Shown in pieces: positions 1 to 13,009 of a stretch of 64,000 bases of DNA. The notes below the pieces were generated by a model. That model saw only the letters and a list, made by a program, of their open reading frames with translations, did not search any database and had not been told where the DNA came from. The stretch comes from Danio rerio (taxonomy: Eukaryota; Chordata; Actinopteri; Cypriniformes; Danionidae). The stretch's first letter is position 1; every line of letters begins with the position of its first letter. The stretch is from assembly GCF_049306965.1 (NCBI RefSeq), contig NC_133184.1, positions 1,255,001 through 1,319,000 of the forward strand. The letters are read 5' to 3'. Made by a program: the position numbers and the translations under genes.

Positions 1-430
1 TCAGGGTTGAGCTATTTATTTGTGTTTACAGCAGTGTATAATGTGTGTATAGTCAGAGTTGAGCTCCGGATGTGTGTATATAGTGGTGGTATAGTCAATG
101 CTGAGCTTGTGATGTATGTTTATAGTGTGTATAGTCAGAGTTGAGCTTGTGATGTGTGTATATAGTGTGCAGAGTCAGAGTCGAGCTATTTATTTGTGTG
201 TATAGCTGTATATAGTCAGAGTTGAGCTCCTGATGTGTGTATAGTGTATAAAAGTGTGTGTATAGCTGTGTATAGTCAGAGTTGAGCTCCATATGTGTGT
301 GTATAGTGTATAAAAGTGTGTGTATAGCTGTGTATAGTCAGAGTTGAGCTCCTGATGTGTGTATAGCTGTCTGTAGTGTGTGTGTATAGTTGTGTGTAGT
401 CGTGTGTGTGTGTGTGTATGTATAGTGTGA
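1..430. repeat. VNTR upstream of the first exon in the window
   Basis: Imperfect tandem units of roughly 40-65 bp share the core GTCAGAGTTGAGCT, at least seven times, mixed with TGTGTATAGTGTATA. The block starts before the window edge and ends about 45 bp before the exon at 477. Confidence 0.85.
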
Positions 431-476
431 GTTGAGATCTGCTCTTGTTTTGATGTTTTGCTGTTGTTTTCTTCAG

Positions 477-546
477 GAGGGAACAGCGAGAGCACATGTG
501 TTACACAGGACTGACCTTCAGCAGAGCCCGTCTGCACGAGAGGAAG
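477..546 (+). CDS. adam23: adam23 exon, end of prodomain
   Basis: This 70-bp exon, starting in phase 0 and ending in phase 1, encodes [16 protein letters not shown] and a few more residues. It aligns with the human prodomain stretch around GRPHIIQKTL. It is poorly conserved, as expected of a prodomain, so this is the least certain exon. Acceptor is TTCAG and donor is GGTAC. A VNTR lies immediately upstream and a (CA)n run immediately downstream. Confidence 0.75.
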
Positions 547-585
<39 letters not shown>

Positions 586-3500
586 CAGAGACACACACAT
601 CACTGAGAACCGCACAACTCTAACATCCACATCAGCAAAACAGAGTTTCACAGTGTTTCCTCTAATATTTGTTCTTCTGGAGAAAGTCTTATTTGTTTTA
701 TTTTTGCTAGAATAAAAGCAGCTTTTAATTGTTTTACACCCATTTTAAGGTCAATATTATTGGCCCCTTCAGCAATATTAGTGTTGGATTGTCTCCAGAA
801 CAAACCACTGTTATACAATGACTTGCCTAATTACCCTAACTTTACCCTAATTACCCTTTAAATGTCTCTTTAAGCTGAATACTGGTGTCTTGAAGAATAT
901 CTAGTCTAATATTATGTGCTGTCATCATGACAAAGAGAAAATAAATAAAAAAATAAAATAAAATAAATAAATCGGTTATTAGAGATGAGTTATTAAAACT
1001 ATTATGTGCAAAAATGTGTTTTAAAAAATCTGCTCTTCGTTAAACAGAAATCAAAGAGAAAAAAGGAGGGCTCATAATTCTGACTCCAACTGGATAAAGC
1101 TAATTATAAGTACACCAAATGTACACCATGTACACCAAATGTATTTATTTATTTATTTATGTAACAAAATCAATATGGTTAGTTTTGATTGCATGGAAAC
1201 TTGATTTCATGTTCACCTATTTTACCCCTATTTCAAGATTTAAGAGAAGTCTTTTGTGTCCTCAGAGTGTGTCCGCTCAAAAAGCCCAAAACACCCATCA
1301 GATTATTTATTAGACCTTTCAGAATGTTGGGATTTTCAGCTCTGAACGCAGAGTAGCTGTTTTTGTGGCCTGTGCCTTTAATGCTGGCCCGCCCACCGCT
1401 CCCCCATGCCTGTCAGAGCATGCCTCAATCTCCACCTTGGCTGCATCAGATAAACAGCACAGTGACAGACATGAAGGCAGCAGATCTCACGTAACGTTCA
1501 TGAGAAATACTCAAGTAAGAACTTTCCCAATGATTATTTGATGTGTTTGTTGTTGAGTCGATGAGAACGATGAGTCACACACAATGTTGTTACAAAGTTC
1601 ACACACACACACAGACACGTGCACACACACACAGGTTAATAGCCAAAATACAAAATAACTCTAATTTAATGTCCACAAAACGAGATTGAAGCATCTTCTT
1701 TTATAATTGTACAGACACGCGGCTGTGGTAATGAATAACAGCGATTTGACTGTATTTATTACAAACATGTACTGTTTTAAAAACATTTTAAACTTGTGAA
1801 ACTCACTCTTGATCACATTTGATGATGATTAATGATCACAGAGAGCTGAACAGATCCTTTAATCCCAGTTGCTTTGCGCACGTCCTGTCTTGTTGATATG
1901 ATCATACGCATTACTATGGAGACGTGTTAATATGCGGCTGTCAATCAATTCTGTGGGCGGGGAAACCACACTCCATGTTGTGGTGGACCTGAAAATGTGA
2001 GGGATTTTGATCCTATTTTAACGTCAGGAAATAAAAAAAAAGAGACTTATTGTGTTTATATCACTCCAGTATAACTGCGGACACACTATACTTACACACA
2101 CTTCTGTCCAAACAGCTTACAGAAGATGATTTGCATCATAGGTGCCCTTTAAAGTGTACTTATTTTTCTCAAAGGAATTAGGGTGTGCTCACACGCGATG
2201 AAATAATCCACCCCTGAGCTCGTTCACCCCCAGAAGTCTGGCTGTTTTGACTAGCATGATCGTGCCAAAACTGGGCTGTGTTTTAATACAAACACTTGAA
2301 TCATAAATGACGCAACCTAATGCTAAAGTGCAGCGTGCACAAGAAAACCTTGTGCCCACACCCTTAAGTGCTTCTCCAGACCAACTACACTTTATTCATC
2401 AGTACAGCACAAAAGGAGATTATTTACATGTAGAGATGAAAATGGCAAAGATTTGATAAGAACTATTATAAACAGATTATCTGTGCATTTATATGGAGAC
2501 ATATTGTGCTCATTTTTAAGATGTCAAATGCGTCTCTGCTGTCTCTAGAGTGTGTAGTAAAGTTTGAGCTCAAAATAGCACACTAATGTTCCCTAACTCT
2601 CTGAAACTGACCCTTTTAGGCTTTGATCCTAATTTTGGTGTTTTGGTGATGCACTCTAAAAAATAACTCAAGAGGTCTGTTACCAATACATAGTTTAATA
2701 CATTATTGTAACTTAAAAATTTTAAAATGCTGATTAGATTAAAACTTTTAAGTTGCCAGAATAATTTTATTAAGTTTTCAAAACAGGAAAATCTTGATAA
2801 TTACATCAATTTAAAAATGCAGGTAATTTAAAGTGAAATGCATCTGTCAGTTGCTTTAAAACAATATTTAACTTGTAGCAACCCAAAGAAACGAGGCTGA
2901 TAACTCACACTAATGGAGTTGTTTTGTATTTTTAAGTCCACACACTAATGTTTTTTGTTATTTGTTACACTGATAATATGGGATAGTACATGTTTTTGTT
3001 TTGTAAAATGATGAAAACCTGTGGTTTAATAAAAATAAAAAAACTACCGAAAAACAAAAATGTTGTTGTTAAATGTTTTTCCTACAAGTATAAACAGTAA
3101 ATTTAAAAACAAACAAAAAGTTTAGCTACTTAATTTATTTGGGGTTCTAAACTTGAAAATGTGCACGTAATTAAGTACATAACACAACACTGGATTTGTT
3201 TTCAATTTTAAAGTAAAAAACTAGTTGAAACAACATTTTTGATTACTTAACTTTGTTTATGTAAAAATGCCTCTGATTGAAGAGGAAAATATTTGGCTAA
3301 CATAATAAAGTTTGTTGTCTGAACCTCATTTTGTCAAATGTTGTCGTAACTTCAATATATTAATGCAAACTGTTGCGTTAATTTTTTTGTTTTGTCTAAA
3401 CAATATTTTTTAGAGTGCTGTCGCTTTAAATGTAAATGAGATTGGGCTCTTTTTAAAAGAGGGACAGAGCTACAAATGCCCATGTGTCAGCATAGTGGCA

Positions 3501-4492
3501 GATTAAAGACAGGACTAGCATTCTCAGAGCTGGTCAGGTGTGCATGTGTGCTTCATGCTTCTGTCAGTCCGTGGAGACTCCTGTCGCTGTTCATTTGTGC
3601 TTCATCTAAAAAAAACTCCACATCTATAATCCTCTTAGTCTACAGTGTATCCGGAAAGTATTGACAGCGCTTCACGTTTTCCACATGTGTTTATGTTACA
3701 GTCTTATTCCAAAATGGATTAGATAAATTGATTTCCTCAACATTTTACACACAATCCCCCATAATGACAATGTGAAAAAGAGTTTTAGAAATTGTTGCAA
3801 ATTTAATACAAATAAAAGGCTGATAAATCACATGCTATCAATACTTTCCAGATGCTCTGTAAGCTGACATTATCTTCAGCAGCTCAAACATTCTAATGGC
3901 TGATGGACAGACGGCTGCTTCTCACTCAGGGCTGCTGTTTATGCTAATGAGGGAGAGATGGGCACTAGTGGGCGGGGCTTTTCCCCTCTGATGGAATCAT
4001 ATAAAGGGAGAATGTCAATCACAGTGTTTCTTTTTTATCAAGTCTGATTATAAAACATGTAATTAATTCTCCTTTACCATTAGAGGCTGGAGATATTCAC
4101 ACACTGCTGACACACAACTGGGATTAAACCCCTTATAAGAGGGATTTTTGTATAACAGGTGCCCTTTAAGACTCTGAAGTCATACAATAGCTTTTAGTCT
4201 GAAATTTAAATCATTCTCTGTCAAATATAAGTCTCTCAACAATTGAATAGTTTTTATAGCGCGTCACTTTCCACTGAGATCATCCTCACACAGCACGGGG
4301 AACTCAATGTGTGTGTGTGTGTGTGTGTGTTTTGTGTCAGTGAAAAGTTCTACTGCTAATGTTGTTCAGTGAAGAGAGAATGTGCTCATTGTTTCTGTCA
4401 ATATAATGTTACTCTTGTTGGACGATTACGATTCTGTTTTGAGACGAATGTGAAGAACTGTGAAAAGCTAACTAACAAACAGATGTTTTCTG

Positions 4493-4561
<69 letters not shown>

Positions 4562-4562
4562 G

Positions 4563-4657
<95 letters not shown>

Positions 4658-7600
4658 TGTCTGTGATGTGTGCATGTGTGTATATGCATGTGTGTGTGTG
4701 TGCAGGCATGGAGGAGGATTTCTCCTGGCTTCGGCGGAGGAAAAAGCGAGCTGTAAGTGTGTGAGTGGGCTGCAGCTGATGCTGGAAGCGCTCCACAGAA
4801 TCACACACACACTGTCACCAACACAAACATCCACACAGCCTATAATAATCATACAGATGCACAAGGTCAAAACTACCAGAGCGGTTTTAAATGCATGTGT
4901 TAAAAACATTCAGTATAATTAATAACTTTTTTTTATTTAGTTTTTGTCTTTTTTTTATTTGTATTTTGTCTTTGTTTAGTTTATTATTTTATCTTGTTTT
5001 TATTTATTTTTCTGTTTTACTTTTGTTTCTTTCTCTTGTTTTTTGTTTTGTCTTTTTTGTAGTTTTGTTTGGTTTTGTCTTTTCTTGTTTTTTTTTGGTT
5101 TGTTTTTTTTTGTCTTTTTTTCTTTATTTTATTTAGTTAATTGTTTGCCTTTTTTATTTTTTGTTTTGTTTTTGTCTTTGTCTTTTTTGTTTTGTTGTTT
5201 GTTTTTTGTTTCTTTGGATTTTCTGTCTTTGTTTTGTTTAGTTTTTGTCCTGTTTTTTTTTCTTTTTATTTTGTAAATAGTTAAATTTTTTAACTTTTTT
5301 TGTTTAGTTTTGTCTTCTGTTTTCGTATTTGTTTTGTCTTTTTTTTTTTTTTTGGTTGTTTGGATTTTATCTTATATTTTTTATTTATTTATTATTTTTT
5401 GTGTGTGTTTAGTTTTATTTGGTAAATTGTTTGCCCTTTTTTAGCTTTTTTGTTTTGATTGGTCTATTTATTTTATATTAGTTTATTTTTGGATTTCGGT
5501 GACGCAGTGGCGCAGTAGTTAGTGCTGTCGCCTCACAGCAATAAGGTCGCTGGTTCGAGCCTCAGCTTGGTCAGTTGGCATTTCTGTGTGGAGTTTGCAT
5601 TCTCCCTGCATTTGCATGGGTTTCATCCAGGTGCTCCGGCTTCCCCCACAAGTCCACAGACATGCGGGACAGGTGAATTGAGTAAGCTAAATTGTCCGTA
5701 GTTGCAGCTGGTAGGGCATCCGCTGTGTAAAATGTGCTGGATAAGATGGCGGTTCATTCCGCTGTGGCGAGCCCGGATTATTAAAGCGACTGACCCGAAA
5801 AGAAAATGTATTAATGAATGAATAATATCATTAAATTCAGGGATGAAAACTCCTGCAGAGTTTAGCTCCAACCTTAATTAAACACACTGGTTTATAACTT
5901 TCTAATGATCTTGAAGACATTAATTAGCATGTTCAGTTGTTTTTGGTTAGTTTTTTAGTAAAACTCTGCGGGACATTAGTCCTCCAGGACCAAGTTTGCC
6001 CATCCCTGATTTAGATATGTGGCGTTTTGGTGACTTTAAATACAAATGAGATTGTGCGCTATTCAAAAGAGGGTGGAGCTACAGATGCCTGTGTGTCAGC
6101 ATAGTGGCAGATTCAAAAACAAGACTAACGTCCTGTGCTAATGATGGAGAGATGGGCACTAGTGGGCAGGGATTTACCCCGATGATGACATCATACAAAG
6201 GGAGAATGTCAATCAAAGTGTTTCTGCAGTATTTCTGTTTTTTGTCAAGTCTGATTATTAAACAATTAAATGGATGAATTGACTGTTAAAAGCTGGATAT
6301 TTTCACAGACTGCTGCTCTACTACTGGGTTTAAACCCATTATAAATGTGATTTTTGCATAAGAGGGGTCCTTTAAAAATACTCCCATACCAAACAACTAT
6401 TAGAAAATTGTATAACATATTTTATATAACTTATGTATAAGTATAATAATAGAACTGCTTGTTTCTTAAGTATGGTGAGGATAAAAACAATTGACAAATA
6501 CCACACTCTTAAACTGCAGGTTGTCTAGTTTCCCACAGACTGAAGAATGCTTGATTTTAGTGTCCATTTTTTGAGGCCATAAATTAAATTAATGTGTTTT
6601 GAAGTCTGTAAGCTGGGATCCAGCCAAAAAGTTTGATCGCAGACAAGCCACATTTCTATAAAAGCAGCTCATTGTGAGTTTTGTTGAAATGTGAAAGCAA
6701 TGAGGATGATGGTTTGTGCTCATGAACATCCTTCATTCAGTTTTGTTTGTTTTTTTCTTCCAGATACCGAGGAACGTGTTTGAGGAGATGAAGTACATTG
6801 AGTTGATGATTGTCATTGACCACAACATGGTGTGTTTAAATGCTGTTTGACTCTAATGTCCACTAGAGGGCTCTCTCGTAACTAATTCTGAATGTCTGAA
6901 AAAATACTGTAGTGTTTTTGAAGCATACTGTTGCTACAGTAACACAACCACCCTGCTGAAAAATCCAGCTTAAACCAGCTTAGGCTGGTTGGCTGGTTTT
7001 AGCTGCTCGACCAGGCTGATTTTAGAGGGGTTTTGGCCATTTCCAGGCTGGTTTCCAGCCATTTCCAGCCTGGTCTTAGCTGGTCAGGCTGAAAAATTAC
7101 CAGCCAAATCCAGCTAAAACCAGCTTGACCAGCCTGGTTTAAGCTGGATATAGTTGGTTTTGGTTGGACTCCCAGCTTGGCTAGGCTGGTCAAGCTGGTT
7201 TAAGCTGGTCATCTCCCAGCCTGACCAGCTAAGACCAGGCTGGAAATGGCTGGAAACCAGCCTGGAAGTGGCCAAAACCCCTCTAAAACCAGCCTGGTCG
7301 ACTAGCTAAAACCAGCCAACCAGCTTAGGCTGGTTTAAGCTGGATTTTTCAGCAGGGCACTATACCAATGTAAACAAATGAGCCAATACTGTAGTTTTCT
7401 TTAACGATAGGGTGTATTATACCCTCACCACAGTTTACTGTAGTAAAAACTAGAGTATACTACATAATTTTTTACAGTTTACTATATTTATTGCTACAGT
7501 ATGCTTTATGAACAGTTTATGGAAAATCCAGTTGAAAACCTTGAAATATACTCGTAATTCTGGAAAGGGGAATATACAGCACACTTTACTGCAGGATGGT

Positions 7601-10600
7601 TCAAAAACATCTCAGTGTTCACTATAAACTACTACAGCATTTTATGTTCATGTTGGGTGTTAATTGTAAAAATGCTGAATGTCTGTTTGATATTTCAATG
7701 TTCATAAATATTTTCCCCCAGTTTAAGAGACTGAAGACCAAGCAGCACACACGCAACAATGCCAAATCTGTGGTCAACCTGGTGGATGCTGTGAGTATGA
7801 GCAGCTGTTATGCTGTTAAAATAACTGTTCGTGATCACCCCTTAGTGAATAACATAAACAAAAAATGATGGGTTCTTTTTCAGTTGCGTGTGCTTGTAAA
7901 TGCTTAAATTATACATAACACATTTCAACCAGAAAGAGAAAAAACTATTTATGCAATCTACGTTTTTCTGCTATCGGCATTTAGAGAAGAGAAGTTGTGA
8001 TAGAAATGGCATTTCAAATTTAATTAAAGCTGCAAGCAGCGATGATAGGGACCTCGCACCCGGGCTCACCGCCGCCCGGTGGCCTCAGGATGACAGAGAA
8101 CAGCGAACAACATTAATTTAAGCCGATATATATAAATAACCAGAGAAAATCACAGATTTATGCCGAACTTCCTCCTGTCAGCAGGTGGCGCTATAATTGT
8201 GACTAAAGATTTTTATGTAGATGCCTTCAGTAGAAGAGTCTTATCAACCGTGTGATTTTTCAGGCAGATCGGACATTGTGTGGCTGAGTTATAAGCCAAA
8301 CTACCTTCTGCCAGCAGGTGGCGCTATGACTGACTCAATTATGTTATGTGGATGTGTTCAGGAGAGGAATTTAATCAACCATTTGAAGTTTCAGGCAGAT
8401 CAGACATTGTGTGGCTGAGTTATAAGCCAAACTACATTCTGCCAGCAGGTGGCACTATGACAGATTCAATATTGGCTTTTAAATGTCTTCAGAAGAGGAA
8501 TTTAATCAACCATGTGTAGTTTCAGGCAGATCAGACATTGTGTGGTTAAGTTATAAGGTAAAATTCCTTCTGTCAGCAGGTGGCGCTATGACTGTGACTC
8601 AATATAGGTATGGGGATATGTTCAAGAGAAGAATTTAATCAACCATGTGAAGTTTCAGGCAGATCGGACATTGTGTGGTTGAGGTATAAGGCATTCCTGT
8701 TCTATGGCGAAGCGTTGAGGTTTGTCATGCCACCACATACACGCCCCTCCGCAAAAACTCTAGATCTTCACAATATATATCATCGCTTGAGCTTTCAGAT
8801 AACAACCAACCAAATTTAGTGCTGATACGAAAAAAATTTGTGGGAGGAGTTTATTACTCTGTAAATCATGTAATTTCCTGTGGCCAGCAGGTGGCGCTAT
8901 AGCTGTATCTGGATATTGGCATGTAAATGTGTTCTGGTCTAGACTCTTATTAAACGTGTGAATTTTGAGGCAGATCTGATAATGCATGCCTGACTTATAA
9001 TGACGTCCGGTTTTGTGGCGAATCATCAAAGTTTGCGTGGCCGCCACGGACACGCCCATCGACAAAAACTCTAAAGCTTCGCAATTTAACATCGCCAAGG
9101 CCTTTAGATGATAAAACCCAATTTTGGTGTTGATCGGATAAAATCCCTAGGAGGAGTTCGTTAAAATACAACACCTGGAAATGGCAAAAAAGCCACTTTT
9201 TCGCCACAGGAAGTTAAAAATATTCGACTTCCTGTTGGGTTTGAGATATGGTTCCAAGAGACTTTTTCGTATGTTTTGCCATGTTTGAGGTGTGTGCCAA
9301 TTTTTGTGCATGTGCATGATTCGTAGATCGGGGGCTCGTCCGTTTAATTTTTCTAGGTGGCGCTGTCGAGTCATTTTGCCACGCCCACTTCAATATTGTT
9401 ATGTGGATGTGTTCAAGAGATGATGTTTATCAACCATGTGAAGTTTCAGGCAGATCGGATATTGTGTGGCTGAGTTATAAGGACTTCCTGTTCCATGGCG
9501 AAGTGTTGAGGTTTGTCATACCGCCACGGACACGCCCCTCTGCGAAAACTCTAGATCTTCACAATATAACATCGCTAGAGCTTTCAGATAACACCACTCA
9601 ATTTTGGTGCTGATACGATAAAATTTGTGGAAGGAGTTTATAACTCCGTAAATCATGTCATTTCCTGTGGCCAGCAGGTGGCGCTGTAACTGTATCTGGA
9701 TATTGGCAAGTAAACGTGTTCAGGTCAGGACGCTTATCAAGCGTGTGATTTTTGAGGCAGATCAGATAATGCATGCCTGAGTTATAACGACTTCCTCTTT
9801 TGTGGCGAATCGTCAAAGTTAGCGAGGCCGCCACGGACACGCCCATCGATGAAAACTCTAAAGCTTCGCAATTTAACATCGCCAAGGTCTTTAGATGACA
9901 AAACCCAATTTTGGTGTCGATCCGATAAAATCCCTAGGAGGAGTTCGTTAAAATACAACGCTTGGAAATGGCAAAAACGCCACTTTTTCGCCGCAGGAAG
10001 TTAAAAATATCCGACTTCCTGTTGGGTTTGAGATATGGCTCCAAGAGACTTTTTCGTATGTTTTGGCATGTTTGAGGTGTGTGCCAATTTTCGTGCATGT
10101 GCGTGATTCGTGGATCGGGGGCTCGTCCGTTTAATTTTTCTAGGTGGCGCTGTCGAGTCATTTTGCCACGCCCACTTCCGAAGCCCATAACAAACGTAAA
10201 TTTTCGCCACTTCTGAGGCGTGTGCAAAGTTGCGTGAGTTTTCGGGCATGTTTAGCCCCTCAAAACCGCGATTCATTTCGCAGGAGAATAATAATAATAA
10301 TAATTAAAGCTGCAAGCAGCGATGATAGGGACCTCGCACCCGGGCTCACCGCCGCCCGGTGACCTTACGATGACAGAGAACAGCGAACAATAATAATTTA
10401 AGCCAATATATAAAAAAGATCTAAGGAAATTACAGATTTATGCCAAACTTCCTCCTGTCAGCAGGTGGCGCTATAACTGTGACTTAAGATTGGCATGTAG
10501 ATGTCTTCCGGAGAGGAACCTTATCAACCATGTGAAGTTTCAGGCACATGGGACATTGTGTGGCTGAGTTATAAGCCAAACTACCTTCTGCCAGCAGGTG

Positions 10601-12969
10601 GAGTTATGACTGACTCAATATTGTTATGTGGATGTGTTCAGGAGCGGACTTTTATCAACCATGTGAAGTTTCAGGCAGATCAGAGATTGTGTGGAGATTG
10701 TGTTTTAAGACAAACTACATTCTGCCAGCAGGTGGCGCTATGAAAGACTCAATATTATTATGTAGATGTGTTTAGGAGAGGACTTTCATCAACCATGTGA
10801 CATTTTATGCAGATCTGACATTGTGTGACCGAGTTACAAGCCAAAATTTCTTCTGCCAGCAGGTGGCGCTATGACTCTGTCTCAATAATATTATGTAAAT
10901 GTGCTCAAGAGAGGACTTTCATCAACCATGTGAAGTTTCAGGCAGATCGGACATTGTGTGGCCGAGTTACAAGCAAAACTACCTTCTGCCAGCAGGTGGC
11001 GCTATGACTATGACTCAATAGTATAATGTAGATGTGCTCAGAAGAGGACTTATATCAACCATGTGAAGTTTCAGGCAGATCGGACACTGTGTGGCCGAGT
11101 TACAAGCCAAACTACCTTCTGCCAGCAGGTGGCGCTATGACTGACTCAATATTATAATGTAGATGTGCTCAGAAGAGGACTTTTATCAATCATGTGAAGT
11201 TTCAGGCAGATCAGACATTGTGTGGTTGAGTTATAAGAAATTCCTGTTCCATGGCGAAGCGTTGAGGTTTGTCATGCCACCACAGACACGCCCCTTTGCA
11301 AAAACTCTAGATCTTCACAATATATCATCACTAGAGCTTTCAGATGACACCACTCTATTTTGGTGCTGATACGGGAAAGTTTGTGGAAGGAGTTTGTTAC
11401 AGTGTCAAACATGTCATTTCCTGTGGCCAGCAGGTGGCGCTATAACTGTAACTGGATATCGGCACGTAAACCTGTTCAAGTCAGGACTGTTATTAAATGT
11501 GTGAATTTTAAGGCAGATCGAATATTGCATGCCAGAGTTATAAAGACTTCCTGTTTTGTGGCGAATCAAAGTTTGCGAGGCCGCCACGGACACGCCCATC
11601 GATGAAAACTCTAAAGCTTCGCAATTTAACATCACCAAGGCTTTAAGATGACAAAACCCAATTTTGGTGTTTATCAGATAAAATCCCTAGGAGGAGTTCG
11701 TTAAAATACAACACCTGAAAATGGCAAAAGCGCCACTTTTTCGCCATAGGAAGTTAAAAATATCCGACTTCCTGTTGGGTTTGAGATATGGCTCCAAGAG
11801 ACTTTTTCGTATGTTTTGCCATGTTTGAGGTGTGTGCCAATTTTTGTGCATGTGCGTGATTCGTAGATCGAGGGCTCGTCCGTTTAATTTTTCTAGGTGG
11901 CGCTGTCGAGTCATTTTGCCACGCCCACTTCAATATTGTTATGAAGATGTGTTCAGGAGAGGACTTTTATCAACCATGTGAAGTTTCAGGCAGATCGGAC
12001 ATTGTGTGGTTGAGTTATAAGGACTTCCTGTTCCATGGCGAAGCGTTGAGGTTTGTCATACCGCCACGGACACGCCCCTCCGCAAAAACTCTAGATCTCT
12101 ACAATATATCATCGCTAGAGCTTTCAGATGACACCACTCAATTTTGGTGTTGATACGATAAAATTTGTGGGAGGAGTTTGTTACTCCGTAAATCATGTCA
12201 TTTCCTGTGGCCAGCAGGTGGCGCTGTAACTGTATCTGGATATTGGCATGTAAACGTGTTCAGGTCAGGACGCTTATCAAGCGTGTGGATTTTGAGGCAG
12301 ATCGGGTAATGCATGCCTGAGTTATAACGACTTCCTCTTTTGTGGCGAATCGTCAAAGTTTGCGAGGCCGCTACGGACACGCCCATCGACGAAAACTCTA
12401 AAGCTTCGCAATTTAACATCGCCAAGGCCTTTAGATGACAAAACCCAATTTTGGTGTCGATCGGATAAAATCCCTAGGAGGAGTTCGTTAAAATACAACG
12501 CCTGGAAATGGCAAAAACGCCACTTTTTCGCCGCAGGAAGTTAAAAATATCCGACTTCCTGTTGGGTTTGAGATATGGCTCCAAGAGACTTTTTCGTATG
12601 TTTTGGCATGTTTGAGGTGTGTGCCAATTTTCATGCATGTGCGTGATTCGTATATCGGGGGCTCGTCCGTTTAATTTTTCTAGGTGGCGCTGTCGAGTCA
12701 TTTTGCCACGCCCACTTCCGAAGCCCATAACAAACGTAAATTTTCGCCACTTCTGAGGCGTGTGCAAAGTTTCGTGAGTTTTCGGGCATGTTTAGCCCCT
12801 CAAAACCGCGATTCATTCCGCGGAAGAAGAAGAAGAAGAAGAAGAAGAAGAAGAAGAATAATAAACAGAGCAATTCCAATAGGGCCTACGCACCGTTTCG
12901 GTGCTCGGTCCCTAATAATAAACGGAGCAATTCCAATAGGGCCTACGCACCGTTTCGGTGCTCGGTCCC

Positions 12970-13009
<40 letters not shown>

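Larger units (their letters stand above)
2530..4170. mobile_element. Nonautonomous DNA element, interrupted
   Basis: The outer parts (2530-2650 and 3420-3640, then 3855-4170) match 21196-21300 and 6010-6375, sharing CTGAAACTGACCCTTTTAGG and GTGTCAGCATAGTGGCAGAT. It is split by two other elements, at 2651-3418 and at about 3640-3855. Confidence 0.6.

Noticed and set aside
4398-4909. His/Thr- and Cys/Val-rich frames over (TG)n
   Set aside because: Alternating dinucleotides give open frames on both strands. Only the small adam23 exon at 4706-4752 within this region is real.
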